64,000 bases of DNA from Taklimakanibacter sp050251035 (GCA_050251035.1 JBFWNN010000020.1:16169-80168); one strand, 5' to 3'; shown: positions 23,706-32,973, numbered from the stretch's first letter. Made by a program: numbers and translations. The notes: generated by a model from the sequence alone, not told the origin.

Positions 23706-24569
23706 ATGAATCCGGTCCTCCTCGGCTCGCTCGCGGCCCTGTGCCTCGGGACGCTCGATTTCGCCGCGGGCTCGGTCAGTCGGGCGATCGGGGCTATCCG
23801 CGTGGTGGCCGCCGTGACGCTGTTCGGCCTTATCCTCATCACGCTGTCGCTCATCGCCTTCGGCGAAGTCCCCGATCTGGCGCGCAGCGACGTCGTCTGG
23901 CCCGTCATCGCCGGCGCCGGCATCGCGCTTGCGACCCTCTGGCTCTTCGCCGGCATCGCCTCGGGCCCGGTATCGCTCGCCGTGCCGGTCACCATGTCCT
24001 ATCCGGCGACGATCGTTCTCCTCGGCGTCTTTGCCGGCCATATCCCGACACCACTCCAGCTCCTGTTCATCACCGTCGTCCTCGCCGGGGCTTTCGTGGT
24101 CGCCTGGGCCGAGCCCGAGGAGCCGGCGGCGGCCGACGAGACACCCGGCAGGTGGCGGCGCACGATCATCTTCTCCCTCCTCGCCCACGCCACTTTCATC
24201 ATCGCCATCCTCACCGGCCAGAAATCGGCCGTGCTCTTCGGCGAGCTGCAGTCGGTGTGGATTTCCCGCCTCGCGGGCGCGGCCGTCATGCTGCCGCTCC
24301 TGCTGATCAGACCGGCGCCATTCAAGCCACAAGCGCGTCATCTGCCGGTGCTCTTTCTGATGGGCCTGCTCGACGTCGTCGCCACCGTCCTGCTCTTCGC
24401 CGCCGGCAAGAGCGACCAGCCGGAGCTCGCGACCGTCTGCGCCACGGCGTCCGGCGCCATCACGATCGTGCTGGCCCGCCTTTTCTTCAAGGAAAGGATC
24501 GCCTATCTTCGTTGGCTCGGCATCGCCGCGACTTTCCTGGGCGTTGCCGCGCTCTCCGCGCTCAAGTGA
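23706..24569 (+). CDS. EamA/DMT-family transporter
   Basis: A 287-residue membrane protein with about ten transmembrane helices in two repeats, characteristic of the drug/metabolite transporter superfamily. The second half ends in CATASGAITIVLARLFFKER and LGIAATFLGVAALS, the usual EamA signature. It begins 18 bases after the GntR stop, so both may be on one transcript. Substrate is unknown; export of an amine or amino acid is typical for the family. Confidence 0.82.
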   Translation: MNPVLLGSLAALCLGTLDFAAGSVSRAIGAIRVVAAVTLFGLILITLSLIAFGEVPDLARSDVVWPVIAGAGIALATLWLFAGIASGPVSLAVPVTMSYPATIVLLGVFAGHIPTPLQLLFITVVLAGAFVVAWAEPEEPAAADETPGRWRRTIIFSLLAHATFIIAILTGQKSAVLFGELQSVWISRLAGAAVMLPLLLIRPAPFKPQARHLPVLFLMGLLDVVATVLLFAAGKSDQPELATVCATASGAITIVLARLFFKERIAYLRWLGIAATFLGVAALSALK

Positions 24570-24576
24570 GGCCTTT

Positions 24577-25443
24577 ATGATCGCCATCACCCAGAAGCAT
24601 CTCGACGATTTCGCCCGTGACGGCTTCGTCGCCGTCGAGGGCGCGCTGGCGCCCGCCGAGATCGAGGCCGCCCGGGCACGGTTCGAGCCGATGTTCTCCG
24701 GCACGTTCGAGACCGGGCTCTATCCCGACGAGTGGAACTGGCGGCTGGGACGCGACCGCGAGGACCTGACGCGGCAGATCTGCAACGGCTGGAAGTCGGA
24801 CCTGACCGTCGCCGCGATCGTGCTCCGACGCGATGTCGGCGAGGCCTGCGCCAGGCTGCGCGGCTGGCCGGGCGCCCGCCTCGGGCAGGACAATGTCATC
24901 TGGAAGCCGCCGGGCGGTAAGCCGCTCGGCTTCCATCAGGACGATTCCTACAACCGCTGGATCGAGCCCGGCGAGATGATGACCTGCTGGATCACCCTCG
25001 ACGACACCAAGGCGTTCCAGGGCACGATCGAGCATGTCAGAGGCTCGCATCGGTGGCCGATCTCGCCGCCGATCCAGCAGTTCCATGCGCCGGACGACGC
25101 ACTGGCCGATCTCAAGCCCGCGGCGCAAGCCGCCGGCATTACGAACTACGAGATCGTGCCGATCGAGGTGCCCGCGGGAACGGCGGTGTTCCACCACGGC
25201 CGCACCTGGCATGGCTCACGCGACAACAAGGGCACGCGGCCGCGCCGCTCGGTCATCGCCCATTGCATATCGTCCACAGCAAAATTTCATCCGCATGAAG
25301 TCAGCTATATTTACTCGCGCTATAAGAAGGCGCATTCGACCGATATGGACGAGAGCTATTTTCCCGTGCTCTGGCAAGAGGATGGCTATCGCACGGCATG
25401 GCTCGACGATTATGTGAGAAGCGGCCGCTCGGCGGCGGCGTAA
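24577..25443 (+). CDS. Phytanoyl-CoA dioxygenase family oxygenase
   Basis: A 288-residue Fe(II)/2-oxoglutarate-dependent dioxygenase of the PhyH family. The iron triad is His-x-Asp in GFHQDDSYNRW and a distal His in HHGRTWHGS; the 2-oxoglutarate Arg lies in the following TRPRRSV. ATG 24577 starts 7 bases after the transporter stop, so the genes are likely co-transcribed with gntR. PhyH relatives hydroxylate or cleave lipids, ectoine, or C-N and C-P compounds; the substrate here cannot be assigned. A second PhyH gene lies at 48851. Confidence 0.82.
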   Translation: MIAITQKHLDDFARDGFVAVEGALAPAEIEAARARFEPMFSGTFETGLYPDEWNWRLGRDREDLTRQICNGWKSDLTVAAIVLRRDVGEACARLRGWPGARLGQDNVIWKPPGGKPLGFHQDDSYNRWIEPGEMMTCWITLDDTKAFQGTIEHVRGSHRWPISPPIQQFHAPDDALADLKPAAQAAGITNYEIVPIEVPAGTAVFHHGRTWHGSRDNKGTRPRRSVIAHCISSTAKFHPHEVSYIYSRYKKAHSTDMDESYFPVLWQEDGYRTAWLDDYVRSGRSAAA

Positions 25444-25497
25444 ACCAAACCGGTTAAATTTTAACGACAATTATAATAGTTCTCTAGGAGGCGCTCG

Positions 25498-25526
25498 GGC
25501 AAGCTTGCCGGGACATACAGTCCCGG
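25498..25526. other. Overlapping short palindromes upstream of the J-domain gene
   Basis: GGCAAGCTTGCC (25498-25509) is a 12-bp palindrome and CCGGGAC (25508-25514) pairs with GTCCCGG (25520-25526) around five bases. They lie between AGGAGG (25485) and ATG 25538. No T-run; they may form a 5' leader structure or the end of the PhyH transcript. Confidence 0.4.
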
Positions 25527-25537
25527 AATCATTGCTC

Positions 25538-26017
25538 ATGTTTGGATCAAACGAAACAGAAAGGCAGCGCGTCGCGGTCACGCTGACTCTCCAATCCGGG
25601 GACGTCCTCAATGGCCATGTGTTCCTCGGCCAGGCGCAGAAGCTGCGCGACCTTCTCAACAATCCCGACCAGTTCATCGATTTCGAGAAGCGCGACAACA
25701 CGCTGACCCTGATCGCCAAGCGCTCCATCGCGATGATCGCCGCCATCGACCTGCCGCGCACCGACCATCTCGCGCGCCGCACGCAAAGCACCTCCGCCTT
25801 CGATCCCCATCACACGCTGGGCGTCGACCGCGGAGCCAATGCGGGCGAGATCCGGGCGGCCTATCTCGCCAAGGCGCGGCTCTACCATCCCGACAAGCTC
25901 GCCAGCAAGGACGTGCCCAAGGAAGTCGTCGAGTACATGAACGCCATGTTCATCCGCATCCAGAAGGCCTATGACGAGATGGAGGACAGCCGGCTCCGAC
26001 CGCTCAAGGTCGACTAG
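25538..26017 (+). CDS. J-domain protein with an unknown N-terminal domain
   Basis: A 159-residue protein. Residues 1-85 form an unrecognised beta-rich domain (RVAVTLTLQSGDVLNGHVFL, FIDFEKRDNTLTLIAKRSIA); residues 88-150 form a J domain with the essential HPD in KARLYHPDKLAS. The J domain stimulates Hsp70 (DnaK) ATPase. Unlike DnaJ the J domain is C-terminal and the Gly/Phe and zinc regions are missing. TTG 25505 is an alternative start that would include a hairpin. The gene stands alone on the plus strand; client and role are unknown. Confidence 0.8.
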   Translation: MFGSNETERQRVAVTLTLQSGDVLNGHVFLGQAQKLRDLLNNPDQFIDFEKRDNTLTLIAKRSIAMIAAIDLPRTDHLARRTQSTSAFDPHHTLGVDRGANAGEIRAAYLAKARLYHPDKLASKDVPKEVVEYMNAMFIRIQKAYDEMEDSRLRPLKVD

Positions 26018-26069
26018 ACCGCCAAGAAACCGGTAGCGGCTTCGCGCGCCGGCGCGCTAAGACTGCCCC

Positions 26070-26975
26070 ATGATCGAGCCCAATCCCGTCGCGCATCTGC
26101 GCGTGCTGAAGCCCTTGCCCTTCGTCTATGCCTTCTATGACGGGCGCATACCCAATGTCCGGCTCCATTCGGAAGAAGAGAACTGGCTCGACGACGGCGG
26201 TTTCTCGCTCGGCACCGCGAGCTACGCGCTCGTCGACGAGGACGATGCCCTCGTCTATGACACGCATCTCTCAGTCGCCCATGCGAAGAAGATCCGCACC
26301 TTCCTCGACCGCATGGGCATGAAGCGCATCCGCGTCGTACTCAGCCACTGGCATCTCGATCATGTCGCCGGCAACGCGGCCTTCGCCGATTGCGAGATCA
26401 TCGCGCATGAGCTGACGCTCGCCAATCTCGCGGCGCATCGCGCCGGGATCGAGGACGGCAGCCATCACGGTGCGCCCGCCATCTCGCCGTTGGTCCTGCC
26501 GACCCTCACCTATGCGGACCATCTCAAGCTCGATGTCGGGGGGCTCGACGTGCATCTGCGCCACGCCCATATCCACAGCGACGACGCGACGCTGCTGCAC
26601 ATCGAGGACCTGTCCCTCCTCTTCGCCGGCGACACGCTCGAGGACACCGTGACCTATGTGGCCGAGCCCAAGGCGCTCGACACCCATCTGGCCGAGCTCG
26701 ACCGTCTGTGGAGTTGGCCCGTCTCGCGCATCCTGCCCAATCACGGCGACCCCCAGGTCATTGCGGCCGGCGGCTACGAACGGCCCCTCATCCGCGCCAC
26801 CCAGCAATATCTGCGCATGCTGAACCGCTGCATCGGCGAGCCCGAATTGCGCGGCGAGGCGCTCTCGACGCTGATCGCCGGGCCCCTGCAGGCGAAATGG
26901 GTGAATTATTTCGCGCCCTATGAGGCGGTGCACCGGAACAATGTGAGGAAGGTCGTCGCCGCGAATGTGAGCTGA
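26070..26975 (+). CDS. Metallo-beta-lactamase fold hydrolase
   Basis: A 301-residue MBL-fold protein. The zinc motif HWHLDHVAGN lies near residue 92, followed by a ligand His in RHAHIHSDD, FAGDTLED (bridging Asp) and the last His in ILPNHGDPQ. Families with this layout hydrolyse thioesters, lactones or phosphodiesters; the substrate is not evident. It faces a nitrilase-fold gene that ends 20 bases downstream on the other strand. Confidence 0.85.
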   Translation: MIEPNPVAHLRVLKPLPFVYAFYDGRIPNVRLHSEEENWLDDGGFSLGTASYALVDEDDALVYDTHLSVAHAKKIRTFLDRMGMKRIRVVLSHWHLDHVAGNAAFADCEIIAHELTLANLAAHRAGIEDGSHHGAPAISPLVLPTLTYADHLKLDVGGLDVHLRHAHIHSDDATLLHIEDLSLLFAGDTLEDTVTYVAEPKALDTHLAELDRLWSWPVSRILPNHGDPQVIAAGGYERPLIRATQQYLRMLNRCIGEPELRGEALSTLIAGPLQAKWVNYFAPYEAVHRNNVRKVVAANVS

Positions 26976-26995
26976 CACTCACCTGCGCATCCATG

Positions 26996-27847
26996 CTACT
27001 CCGCCGCAACCGCCGGCGCGATGCTCTCGATCGTGAAGGGGCGGTCATGCAGGAGTGAGGGAATGCGCGCCCGGGTCTTCGCCACTTCGGCGAGATCGAT
27101 TTCGGCCACGACGACGTTCTCAGCCTCGCCGCCATCGGCCAGCACGCGGCCCCAGGGATCGATGATGAGCGAATGGCCGTAGCATTCCGAGCCGCCGGCC
27201 AGCGTCCCGTACTGGCACGGCGCTATGACATAGGCGCCGTTCTCGATGGCGCGGGCGCGGTTGAGGATATGCCAGTGGGCCTTGCCGGTGATGCGGGTGA
27301 AGGCGGCCGGCACGGCCAGCATCTCTGCGCCGGCCTTGGCGAGGGTGCGGTAGAGGCTGGCGAAACGCAGGTCATAGCAGATCGACAGCCCGACCGGGCC
27401 GCCGATGCAGGGGGCGAGCACCGCCTCGCTGCCCGGCACGATGGTGGCGGATTCGCGATAGACATGACCTTCGCCGAGATCGACGTCGAACATGTGGACC
27501 TTGTCGTAGCGCGCCGCGATCGCGCCGTCAGGCGAGAGCATATAGCCGCGATTGAAGATGCGGCCGTCGGCCGACTTGACGCCGATCGATCCCACCAGGA
27601 TCCAGGCCTTATGCCGTCTTGCGAGCTCGGCCATGGCGGGCAGCACCGGATGATCGCTCTCCGGCACCGCGAAGGGATGCAGCATGCCGTCCTTGGTGTC
27701 GAGCCCAGCGCAATATTCGGGCAGCGCAATGAACTGCGCGCCCGCGGCGGCGGCACGGTCGACGAGCTTCGCCAATATGGCGATATCCGCCTCCACATCA
27801 GGCGTGGCGCAGTTCTGGACGCAGGCCGCGATGAATTTCTGAACCAT
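26996..27847 (-). CDS. Carbon-nitrogen hydrolase (nitrilase superfamily, Nit-like amidase)
   Basis: A 283-residue nitrilase-superfamily amidase. The catalytic triad is Glu in IALPEYCAGL, Lys in RYDKVHMFDVDLGEG and Cys in LSICYDLRFASLYR. The sequence resembles Nit1/omega-amidase-type enzymes that hydrolyse deaminated glutathione or alpha-keto acid monoamides. Length is normal and the start ATG 27847 lies 67 bases from the neighbouring LysR stop. Its role in the amine context is not clear. Confidence 0.86.
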   Translation of the reverse strand: MVQKFIAACVQNCATPDVEADIAILAKLVDRAAAAGAQFIALPEYCAGLDTKDGMLHPFAVPESDHPVLPAMAELARRHKAWILVGSIGVKSADGRIFNRGYMLSPDGAIAARYDKVHMFDVDLGEGHVYRESATIVPGSEAVLAPCIGGPVGLSICYDLRFASLYRTLAKAGAEMLAVPAAFTRITGKAHWHILNRARAIENGAYVIAPCQYGTLAGGSECYGHSLIIDPWGRVLADGGEAENVVVAEIDLAEVAKTRARIPSLLHDRPFTIESIAPAVAAE

Positions 27848-27914
27848 GCCGGCAGTCTATACCAATCAGGCGCAAAGTCACCTCGCAACTTCGCGAGCTT
27901 GACCAGGGGTCATG

Positions 27915-28772
27915 TCAGCGCCGCAGCAGGCCCAGCACGGCACGCATGATGTGCAGATCGGCGCGTGCCGCGAGGCAGACGAGCCACTCGCTCATGCGCG
28001 CCTCCCAGTCGTTGAAGCGCAGGACATGCAGCCTTGCATCGGGCACGATCTCGGCCGTCGAGATGATGCCGACACCGAGGCCGCTCGCCACTGCCTCGCG
28101 CGCCGCCTCGCGGCTTTCGATCTCGAGCACGTTGCCGAGCGCCAGCGCGCGGCGAGCCGCCTCTTCCAGCAGCAGCGTGCGGGTAACGGAGCCTTCCTCG
28201 CGCAGCACCACCGGCTGCTGCACGAAGTCGGCGAAGGTGATCGCATCGCGCCCGGCGAAGGGATGGGTCGCCGCGGTGAAGGCTGAGATCGCGTCATCGC
28301 GCAAGAGCCGCGCGTGATAGCCGGGCTGCGGCGGCGCCCCGGCGATGACGGCGAAATCGATCTCGAAGCGGTCGAGCCTGCCGAGGAGCTGGGCGGAATT
28401 GCCGGCGACGAGCCTCAGCCCGATCCTCGGATAGCGCTCGCGAAAGCGGCGGATGAGCGGCAGGACATGGGTCGCGGCATCGGCGCCGATGCTGAGACTT
28501 CCCTCCTCGAGGCCCCGGGCGCGGGACAGGAGCTCGAGCGCCTCGGTCTCCGCCTCGAACATGCGCTCGGTCACGGCATAGAGCTTGCGGGCGAATTGGG
28601 TCAGCTCGACGCCGCCGCGGCGGCGCAGGAACAGCTCCGACCCATAGGCCTCCTCGAGCTTGCGGATATGGTCGGAGATCGCAGGCTGGGTCAGCGCCAG
28701 CCGTTCGGCGGCCCTGGAGAAGCCGCCATTGGCCGCGACCGCGTGGAAGGCCTTGAGCTGAGCATAGCGCAT
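27915..28772 (-). CDS. LysR-family regulator divergent from phnW
   Basis: A 285-residue LysR-type regulator. The N-terminal winged HTH (LKAFHAVAANGGFSRAAERL, LTQPAISDHIRKLEEAYGSE) is followed by a periplasmic-binding-like effector domain. It is divergent from phnW across 120 bases with a palindrome (28786-28800) 14 bases from its start codon, the usual autoregulation and activation layout. It probably activates the aminoethylphosphonate genes, with 2-aminoethylphosphonate or a pathway intermediate as inducer (inference). Confidence 0.88.
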   Translation of the reverse strand: MRYAQLKAFHAVAANGGFSRAAERLALTQPAISDHIRKLEEAYGSELFLRRRGGVELTQFARKLYAVTERMFEAETEALELLSRARGLEEGSLSIGADAATHVLPLIRRFRERYPRIGLRLVAGNSAQLLGRLDRFEIDFAVIAGAPPQPGYHARLLRDDAISAFTAATHPFAGRDAITFADFVQQPVVLREEGSVTRTLLLEEAARRALALGNVLEIESREAAREAVASGLGVGIISTAEIVPDARLHVLRFNDWEARMSEWLVCLAARADLHIMRAVLGLLRR

Positions 28773-28785
28773 GGCTCTTTCTTAC

Positions 28786-28800
28786 ATAAGTAGAACTTAT
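28786..28800. promoter_or_regulatory. Palindromic operator in the LysR/phnW region
   Basis: ATAAGT (28786-28791) and ACTTAT (28795-28800) form a perfect inverted repeat around AGA. A third copy of ACTTAT occurs at 28826-28831, near a TTGACT that could be the phnW -35 element. Likely binding sites of the divergent LysR protein. Confidence 0.5.
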
Positions 28801-28892
28801 ATTCAATATATGATCTAACGATTTGACTTATGATCATCATCGGCGCGAGATGTCGGCATGGGATCACCCCTATCCGACCTGCGAGGCCCCTC

Positions 28893-30074
28893 ATGACCGC
28901 CACCGTGCTCACCACCTCTTTCGCGCCCACCTTCAACGGCCCCGAAGGCCAGGAGGACATGCCCTATCTCCTCACCCCGGGACCTTTGACGACATCGCGC
29001 GGCGTCAAGCTCGCGATGCTCGCCGACTACGGTTCGCGCGACATCGAATTCCGCGGCATCGTGAAGAAGATCCGCTCGAGCCTGCTCGATCTCGCCCAAT
29101 GCGGCCCGGGCTATGAATGCGTGATCATGCAGGGCTCCGGCACCTTCGCCATCGAGGCGGCACTCGGCAGCTTTTGCCCCTCGAAACGCTACAAGACGCT
29201 CGTCGTCTGCAACGGCGCCTATGGCGAGCGGGCGGCCAAGATCCTCAACCGCCTCGGCCGGCCGGTGGTGACGCTCGACAAGGGCGACAGCGAGACGCCG
29301 AGCCCCGAGGAGATCGTCAGCGTCCTCAATGCCGACCGCACCATCAGCCATCTGTGGATCGTACATTGCGAGACGACCTCCGGCATCGTCAATCCGATCG
29401 CGCCGATCTGCAAGGCCGTGGCGGGCCGGGCGCTCACCGTGATGGTCGACGCCATGTCATCCTTCGGCGCCATTCCCATCGACATGGCGGGATCCAATAT
29501 CGACGTGATGGTGTCGTCCTCCAACAAATGCATCGAAGGCGTGCCTGGTTTCTCCTATGCCCTGGTGCGGCGCACGCTGCTCGAGGAGAGTGAGGGCATC
29601 TGCCATTCGACCGTGCTCGACCTCTATGAGCAGTGGGCGGTGCTCGAGCGCACCGAGCAGTTCCGCTTCACGCCGCCGACCCACGCCCTCGTCGCCTTCC
29701 AGAAAGCGCTCGAGGAGTTCGCCCGCGAGGGCGGCCTTGCCGCCCGCCATGCCCGCTATGCGCGCAATGCCGAGGTGCTGGTGAAGGGTATGCGCGAGAT
29801 GGGCATCGAGACCTTGCTCAGGGACGACCAGGCGGGGCCGATCATCCAGACCTTCCTGACCCCGCGCGATCCCAACTTCCGCTTCGAGACCTTCTACGAG
29901 CTGCTGCGGCAGCGCGGCTACGCGATCTATCCGGGCAAGCTCACCAAGCGGCCGAGCTTCCGCGTCGGCACGATCGGCCAGATCGACGAGACGGTGATCC
30001 ACGGCGCGCTCACCGCCATCCGCGAGGTGTTCAAGGACATGAAGGTCGCCGACATGCGTCCGCTGGACGCTTGA
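28893..30074 (+). CDS. phnW: 2-Aminoethylphosphonate:pyruvate transaminase
   Basis: A 393-residue PLP class V aminotransferase. Landmarks: LLTPGPLTTSRGVKLAML, MQGSGTFAIEAALGSF, the pyridine-binding VDAMSSFGAIPID, and the PLP lysine in SSSNKCIEGVPGFSY; the C-terminus has RGYAIYPGKLTKRPSFRVGT. It converts 2-aminoethylphosphonate and pyruvate to phosphonoacetaldehyde and alanine. ATG 28893 was chosen since the longer frame lies in the regulator intergenic region. It starts the operon phnW-phnA-phnY. Confidence 0.93.
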   Translation: MTATVLTTSFAPTFNGPEGQEDMPYLLTPGPLTTSRGVKLAMLADYGSRDIEFRGIVKKIRSSLLDLAQCGPGYECVIMQGSGTFAIEAALGSFCPSKRYKTLVVCNGAYGERAAKILNRLGRPVVTLDKGDSETPSPEEIVSVLNADRTISHLWIVHCETTSGIVNPIAPICKAVAGRALTVMVDAMSSFGAIPIDMAGSNIDVMVSSSNKCIEGVPGFSYALVRRTLLEESEGICHSTVLDLYEQWAVLERTEQFRFTPPTHALVAFQKALEEFAREGGLAARHARYARNAEVLVKGMREMGIETLLRDDQAGPIIQTFLTPRDPNFRFETFYELLRQRGYAIYPGKLTKRPSFRVGTIGQIDETVIHGALTAIREVFKDMKVADMRPLDA

Positions 30075-30104
30075 GATCAAGAATCAGGGAAACGAGCCAA
30101 GTTC

Positions 30105-31370
30105 ATGATCCAGAATCGAAAAACCGTGTCGGTGAACGGCCGGACCTATGCCTGGCCGCAGGCGCCCCTGGTGGTCGTCTGCTGCGACGGCAGCGAGCCC
30201 GCCTATATGGAGGTCGCGCGCGCCAGGGGACTGATGCCCCATCTCGACCGGATGATCGCCAAGGGCGAGAACCGACGCGGCCTGTCCGCCATGCCGAGCT
30301 TCACCAATCCCAACAACCTGTCGATCGTCACCGGCCGCCCGCCGGCGGTGCACGGCATTTGCGGCAACTACCTCATCGATCCCGAAACCGGCCGCGAGAT
30401 TATGATGAACGATCCCAAGTGGCTGAGGGCGCCCACGATCTTCCAGGCCTTCCAGCAGGCCGGCGCCAAAGTCGCGGTGGTCACGGCGAAGGACAAGCTC
30501 AGGCTGCTGCTCGGCAAGGGCCTCGCCTTCGACGGCAGCGCCGTCTGCTTCTCCTCCGAGAGGGCCGACAAGGCGACCTTGAAAGAGAACGGCCTCGAGG
30601 ACGCGCGCCAGCTCACCCAAATGGCCGTTCCGGAAGTCTATTCGGCCGAGCTGTCCGAATTCGTCTTCGCCGCGGGCGTTGCCCTGCTCAGGACGATGAG
30701 GCCCGATCTCATGTATCTGTCGACCACCGACTATATCCAGCACAAACATGCACCGGGCGCGGAGAAGGCCAACGACTTCTACGCCATGATGGACCGCTAT
30801 CTGGGCGAGCTCGACGCCCTGGGCGCCACCATCGTCATCGTCGCCGACCACGGCATGAAGGACAAGCACCTCGGCAATGGCGAGCCCGACGTGATCTTCC
30901 TGCAGGACGTCCTCGACCAGGCCTATGGGCCGGGCAAGACCAAGGTGATCCTCCCGATCACCGATCCCTATGTCGTGCATCATGGCGCGCTCGGTTCTTT
31001 CGCGACGGTCTATCTCTATGGGCCCGAGCCCGAGGAGGTCGCGCGCCTGATCGCCGGCAAGCCCGGCATCGACGTCGTGCTCGACCGCCAGGCGGGCTGC
31101 GCGCGCTTCGAATTGCCGGAAGACCGCATGGGCGACCTCATCGTGGTCTCGGGCGGCGAGACCCACAGCAAGGTGATCGGCACCAGCCGCGACAAGCATG
31201 ACCTGTCGGGGCTCGGCGAGCCCTTGCGCTCGCATGGCGGCCTGTCCGAGCAGGAAATTCCGATCATCGTCAACCGCAAGACACAGGGCCTCGGCGGCGA
31301 CTTGCGCAACTTCGACGCCTTCGCCATCGGCTGCAACCACATCGCCGTCGGCCGCGAGGAGGCGGCGTGA
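30105..31370 (+). CDS. phnA: Phosphonoacetate hydrolase
   Basis: A 421-residue alkaline-phosphatase-superfamily enzyme that cleaves the C-P bond of phosphonoacetate to acetate and phosphate. Two-zinc motifs are visible: VVVCCDGSEPAY, the nucleophilic Thr region AMPSFTNPNNLSI, TTDYIQHKHAPGAE, IVADHGMKDK and the late His in LRSHGGLSEQEIP. It is 30 bases downstream of phnW. Together with PhnW and PhnY it forms the complete aminoethylphosphonate-to-acetate route that does not need phosphonatase (PhnX). Confidence 0.93.
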   Translation: MIQNRKTVSVNGRTYAWPQAPLVVVCCDGSEPAYMEVARARGLMPHLDRMIAKGENRRGLSAMPSFTNPNNLSIVTGRPPAVHGICGNYLIDPETGREIMMNDPKWLRAPTIFQAFQQAGAKVAVVTAKDKLRLLLGKGLAFDGSAVCFSSERADKATLKENGLEDARQLTQMAVPEVYSAELSEFVFAAGVALLRTMRPDLMYLSTTDYIQHKHAPGAEKANDFYAMMDRYLGELDALGATIVIVADHGMKDKHLGNGEPDVIFLQDVLDQAYGPGKTKVILPITDPYVVHHGALGSFATVYLYGPEPEEVARLIAGKPGIDVVLDRQAGCARFELPEDRMGDLIVVSGGETHSKVIGTSRDKHDLSGLGEPLRSHGGLSEQEIPIIVNRKTQGLGGDLRNFDAFAIGCNHIAVGREEAA

Positions 31371-31420
31371 TGCCAAGCCTTCAGACAGCGGTCCGTGGCA
31401 TCCCCTCGCCCCTCACCCTT

Positions 31421-31439
31421 CCCGTCGCTTCGCGACGGG
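31421..31439. repeat. Hairpin within the phnA-phnY spacer
   Basis: CCCGTCGC (31421-31428) pairs with GCGACGGG (31432-31439) in a 142-base spacer that is rich in CCCCTC/CTCTCCCC tracts like those at 16387. This resembles dispersed Hyphomicrobiales intergenic repeats and splits an otherwise compact operon. Confidence 0.5.
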
Positions 31440-31512
31440 CCTCTTCCCTCTCCCCGCCGCGCTGCGCTTGCAGGGCGAGGGTCAATCGCGACCATTGAAA
31501 AGCTTCCAGCTC

Positions 31513-32973
31513 ATGAACAAGATCACCCCCACCCGCAAGGTCATCACGGAATCGATGCGCATCGGCGGCAAGCATGTCGATGCGGACGACGTCGTCCCCG
31601 TCCACTATCCCTATACGAATGAAATCATCGGCACGGTGCCGGCGGGGCGGCCCGAACATGCGGCCAAGGCCTTCGCCATCGCCAAGGCCTTCAAGCCGAA
31701 GCTCACCCGCTATGAGCGCCAGCAGATCCTGTTCCGCGCCGCCGAGCTCATCCGCGACCGGCGCGAGCAACTCTCCGACCTCATCACCCTCGAGCTCGGC
31801 CTGTCGAAGAAGGATTCGCTCTATGAATGCGGCCGCGCCTATGACGTCTATTCGCTGGCGGGTCAGCTCGCCATCCTCGACGACGGCCAGATCTTCTCCT
31901 GCGACCTGACCCCGCAAGGCAAGCCGCGCAAGATCTTCACCAAACGCGAGCCGGTGGGGGTCGTCTCGGCGATCACGCCCTTCAACCATCCGCTCAACAT
32001 GGTGTCGCACAAGGTGGCACCCGCGATCGCGACCAACAACTGCGTCGTGTGCAAGCCGACCGAGCTTACCCCGCTCACCGCCTTGGCGCTCGCCGATATC
32101 CTCTATGAAGCCGGCCTGCCGCCGGAAATGTTCCAGGTGGTGACCGGCTGGCCGCAGGACATCGGCGAGGAGATGGTGACGAACGCCAATATCGACGTCA
32201 TCACCTTTACCGGGGGCGTCAAGGTCGGCAAGCTCATCGCCGGCAAGGCCGGCTATCGCCGCGCCGCGCTCGAGCTCGGTGGCAACGATCCCCTGATCGT
32301 GCTCGACGACCTGTCGGACGCCGACCTCGACAAGGCGGCCGAGCTCGCCGTCCAGGGCGCCACACGCAATTCCGGCCAGCGCTGCACGGCGGTGAAGCGC
32401 ATCCTGGTACAGGAGCGCGTCGCCGACCGGTTCGTGCCCCTGGTGCTCGAAAAGGCGAAGAAGATCAGGTTCGGCGATCCCATGGCGCCCGAAACCGACC
32501 TCGGCACCGTCGTCCACGAGCAGGCGGCGGCCTTGTTCGAGCAGCGAGTCCACCACGCTGAAGCGCAAGGCGCCAAGGTTCTTTACAATCCAGGCCGCCA
32601 GGGCGCGCTCCTGCCGCCGATCACGATCGATCACGTGCCGCATGAATCGGAGCTCGTCTTCGAGGAGACCTTCGGCCCGATCATCCCGATCGTGCGCGTG
32701 CCCAATGACGACGACGCGGTCATCCAGATCTCCAATTCGACACCCTTCGGCCTCTCCTCCGGCGTATGCACCAACCGGCTTGACCGGATCACGCGATTCA
32801 TCGAAGGGTTGAACGTCGGCACGGTGAACATCTGGGAAGTGCCGGGTTACCGGATCGAGATGTCGCCTTTCGGCGGTATCAAGGACTCAGGCAACGGCAT
32901 CAAGGAGGGCGTCCTGGAGGCTATGAAATTCTACAGCAACGTGAAAACCTGGTCCCTGCCCTGGCCGAACTGA
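31513..32973 (+). CDS. phnY: Phosphonoacetaldehyde dehydrogenase
   Basis: A 486-residue NAD(P)-dependent aldehyde dehydrogenase. Motifs: ITPFNHPLNMVSHKVAPAIA, catalytic Glu in AALELGGNDPLIV and catalytic Cys in NSGQRCTAVKRIL. The neighbouring phnW and phnA identify it as the enzyme that oxidises phosphonoacetaldehyde to phosphonoacetate. ATG 31513 is used; the upstream frame runs through a repeat-rich spacer. The Na/Pi carrier gene follows after 16 bases. Confidence 0.92.
   Translation: MNKITPTRKVITESMRIGGKHVDADDVVPVHYPYTNEIIGTVPAGRPEHAAKAFAIAKAFKPKLTRYERQQILFRAAELIRDRREQLSDLITLELGLSKKDSLYECGRAYDVYSLAGQLAILDDGQIFSCDLTPQGKPRKIFTKREPVGVVSAITPFNHPLNMVSHKVAPAIATNNCVVCKPTELTPLTALALADILYEAGLPPEMFQVVTGWPQDIGEEMVTNANIDVITFTGGVKVGKLIAGKAGYRRAALELGGNDPLIVLDDLSDADLDKAAELAVQGATRNSGQRCTAVKRILVQERVADRFVPLVLEKAKKIRFGDPMAPETDLGTVVHEQAAALFEQRVHHAEAQGAKVLYNPGRQGALLPPITIDHVPHESELVFEETFGPIIPIVRVPNDDDAVIQISNSTPFGLSSGVCTNRLDRITRFIEGLNVGTVNIWEVPGYRIEMSPFGGIKDSGNGIKEGVLEAMKFYSNVKTWSLPWPN

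Noticed and set aside
28893..30074. Serine-glyoxylate or alanine-glyoxylate aminotransferase
   Set aside because: The sequence is class V, but the SSNKCIEGVPGFSY motif and linked phnA and phnY identify PhnW.
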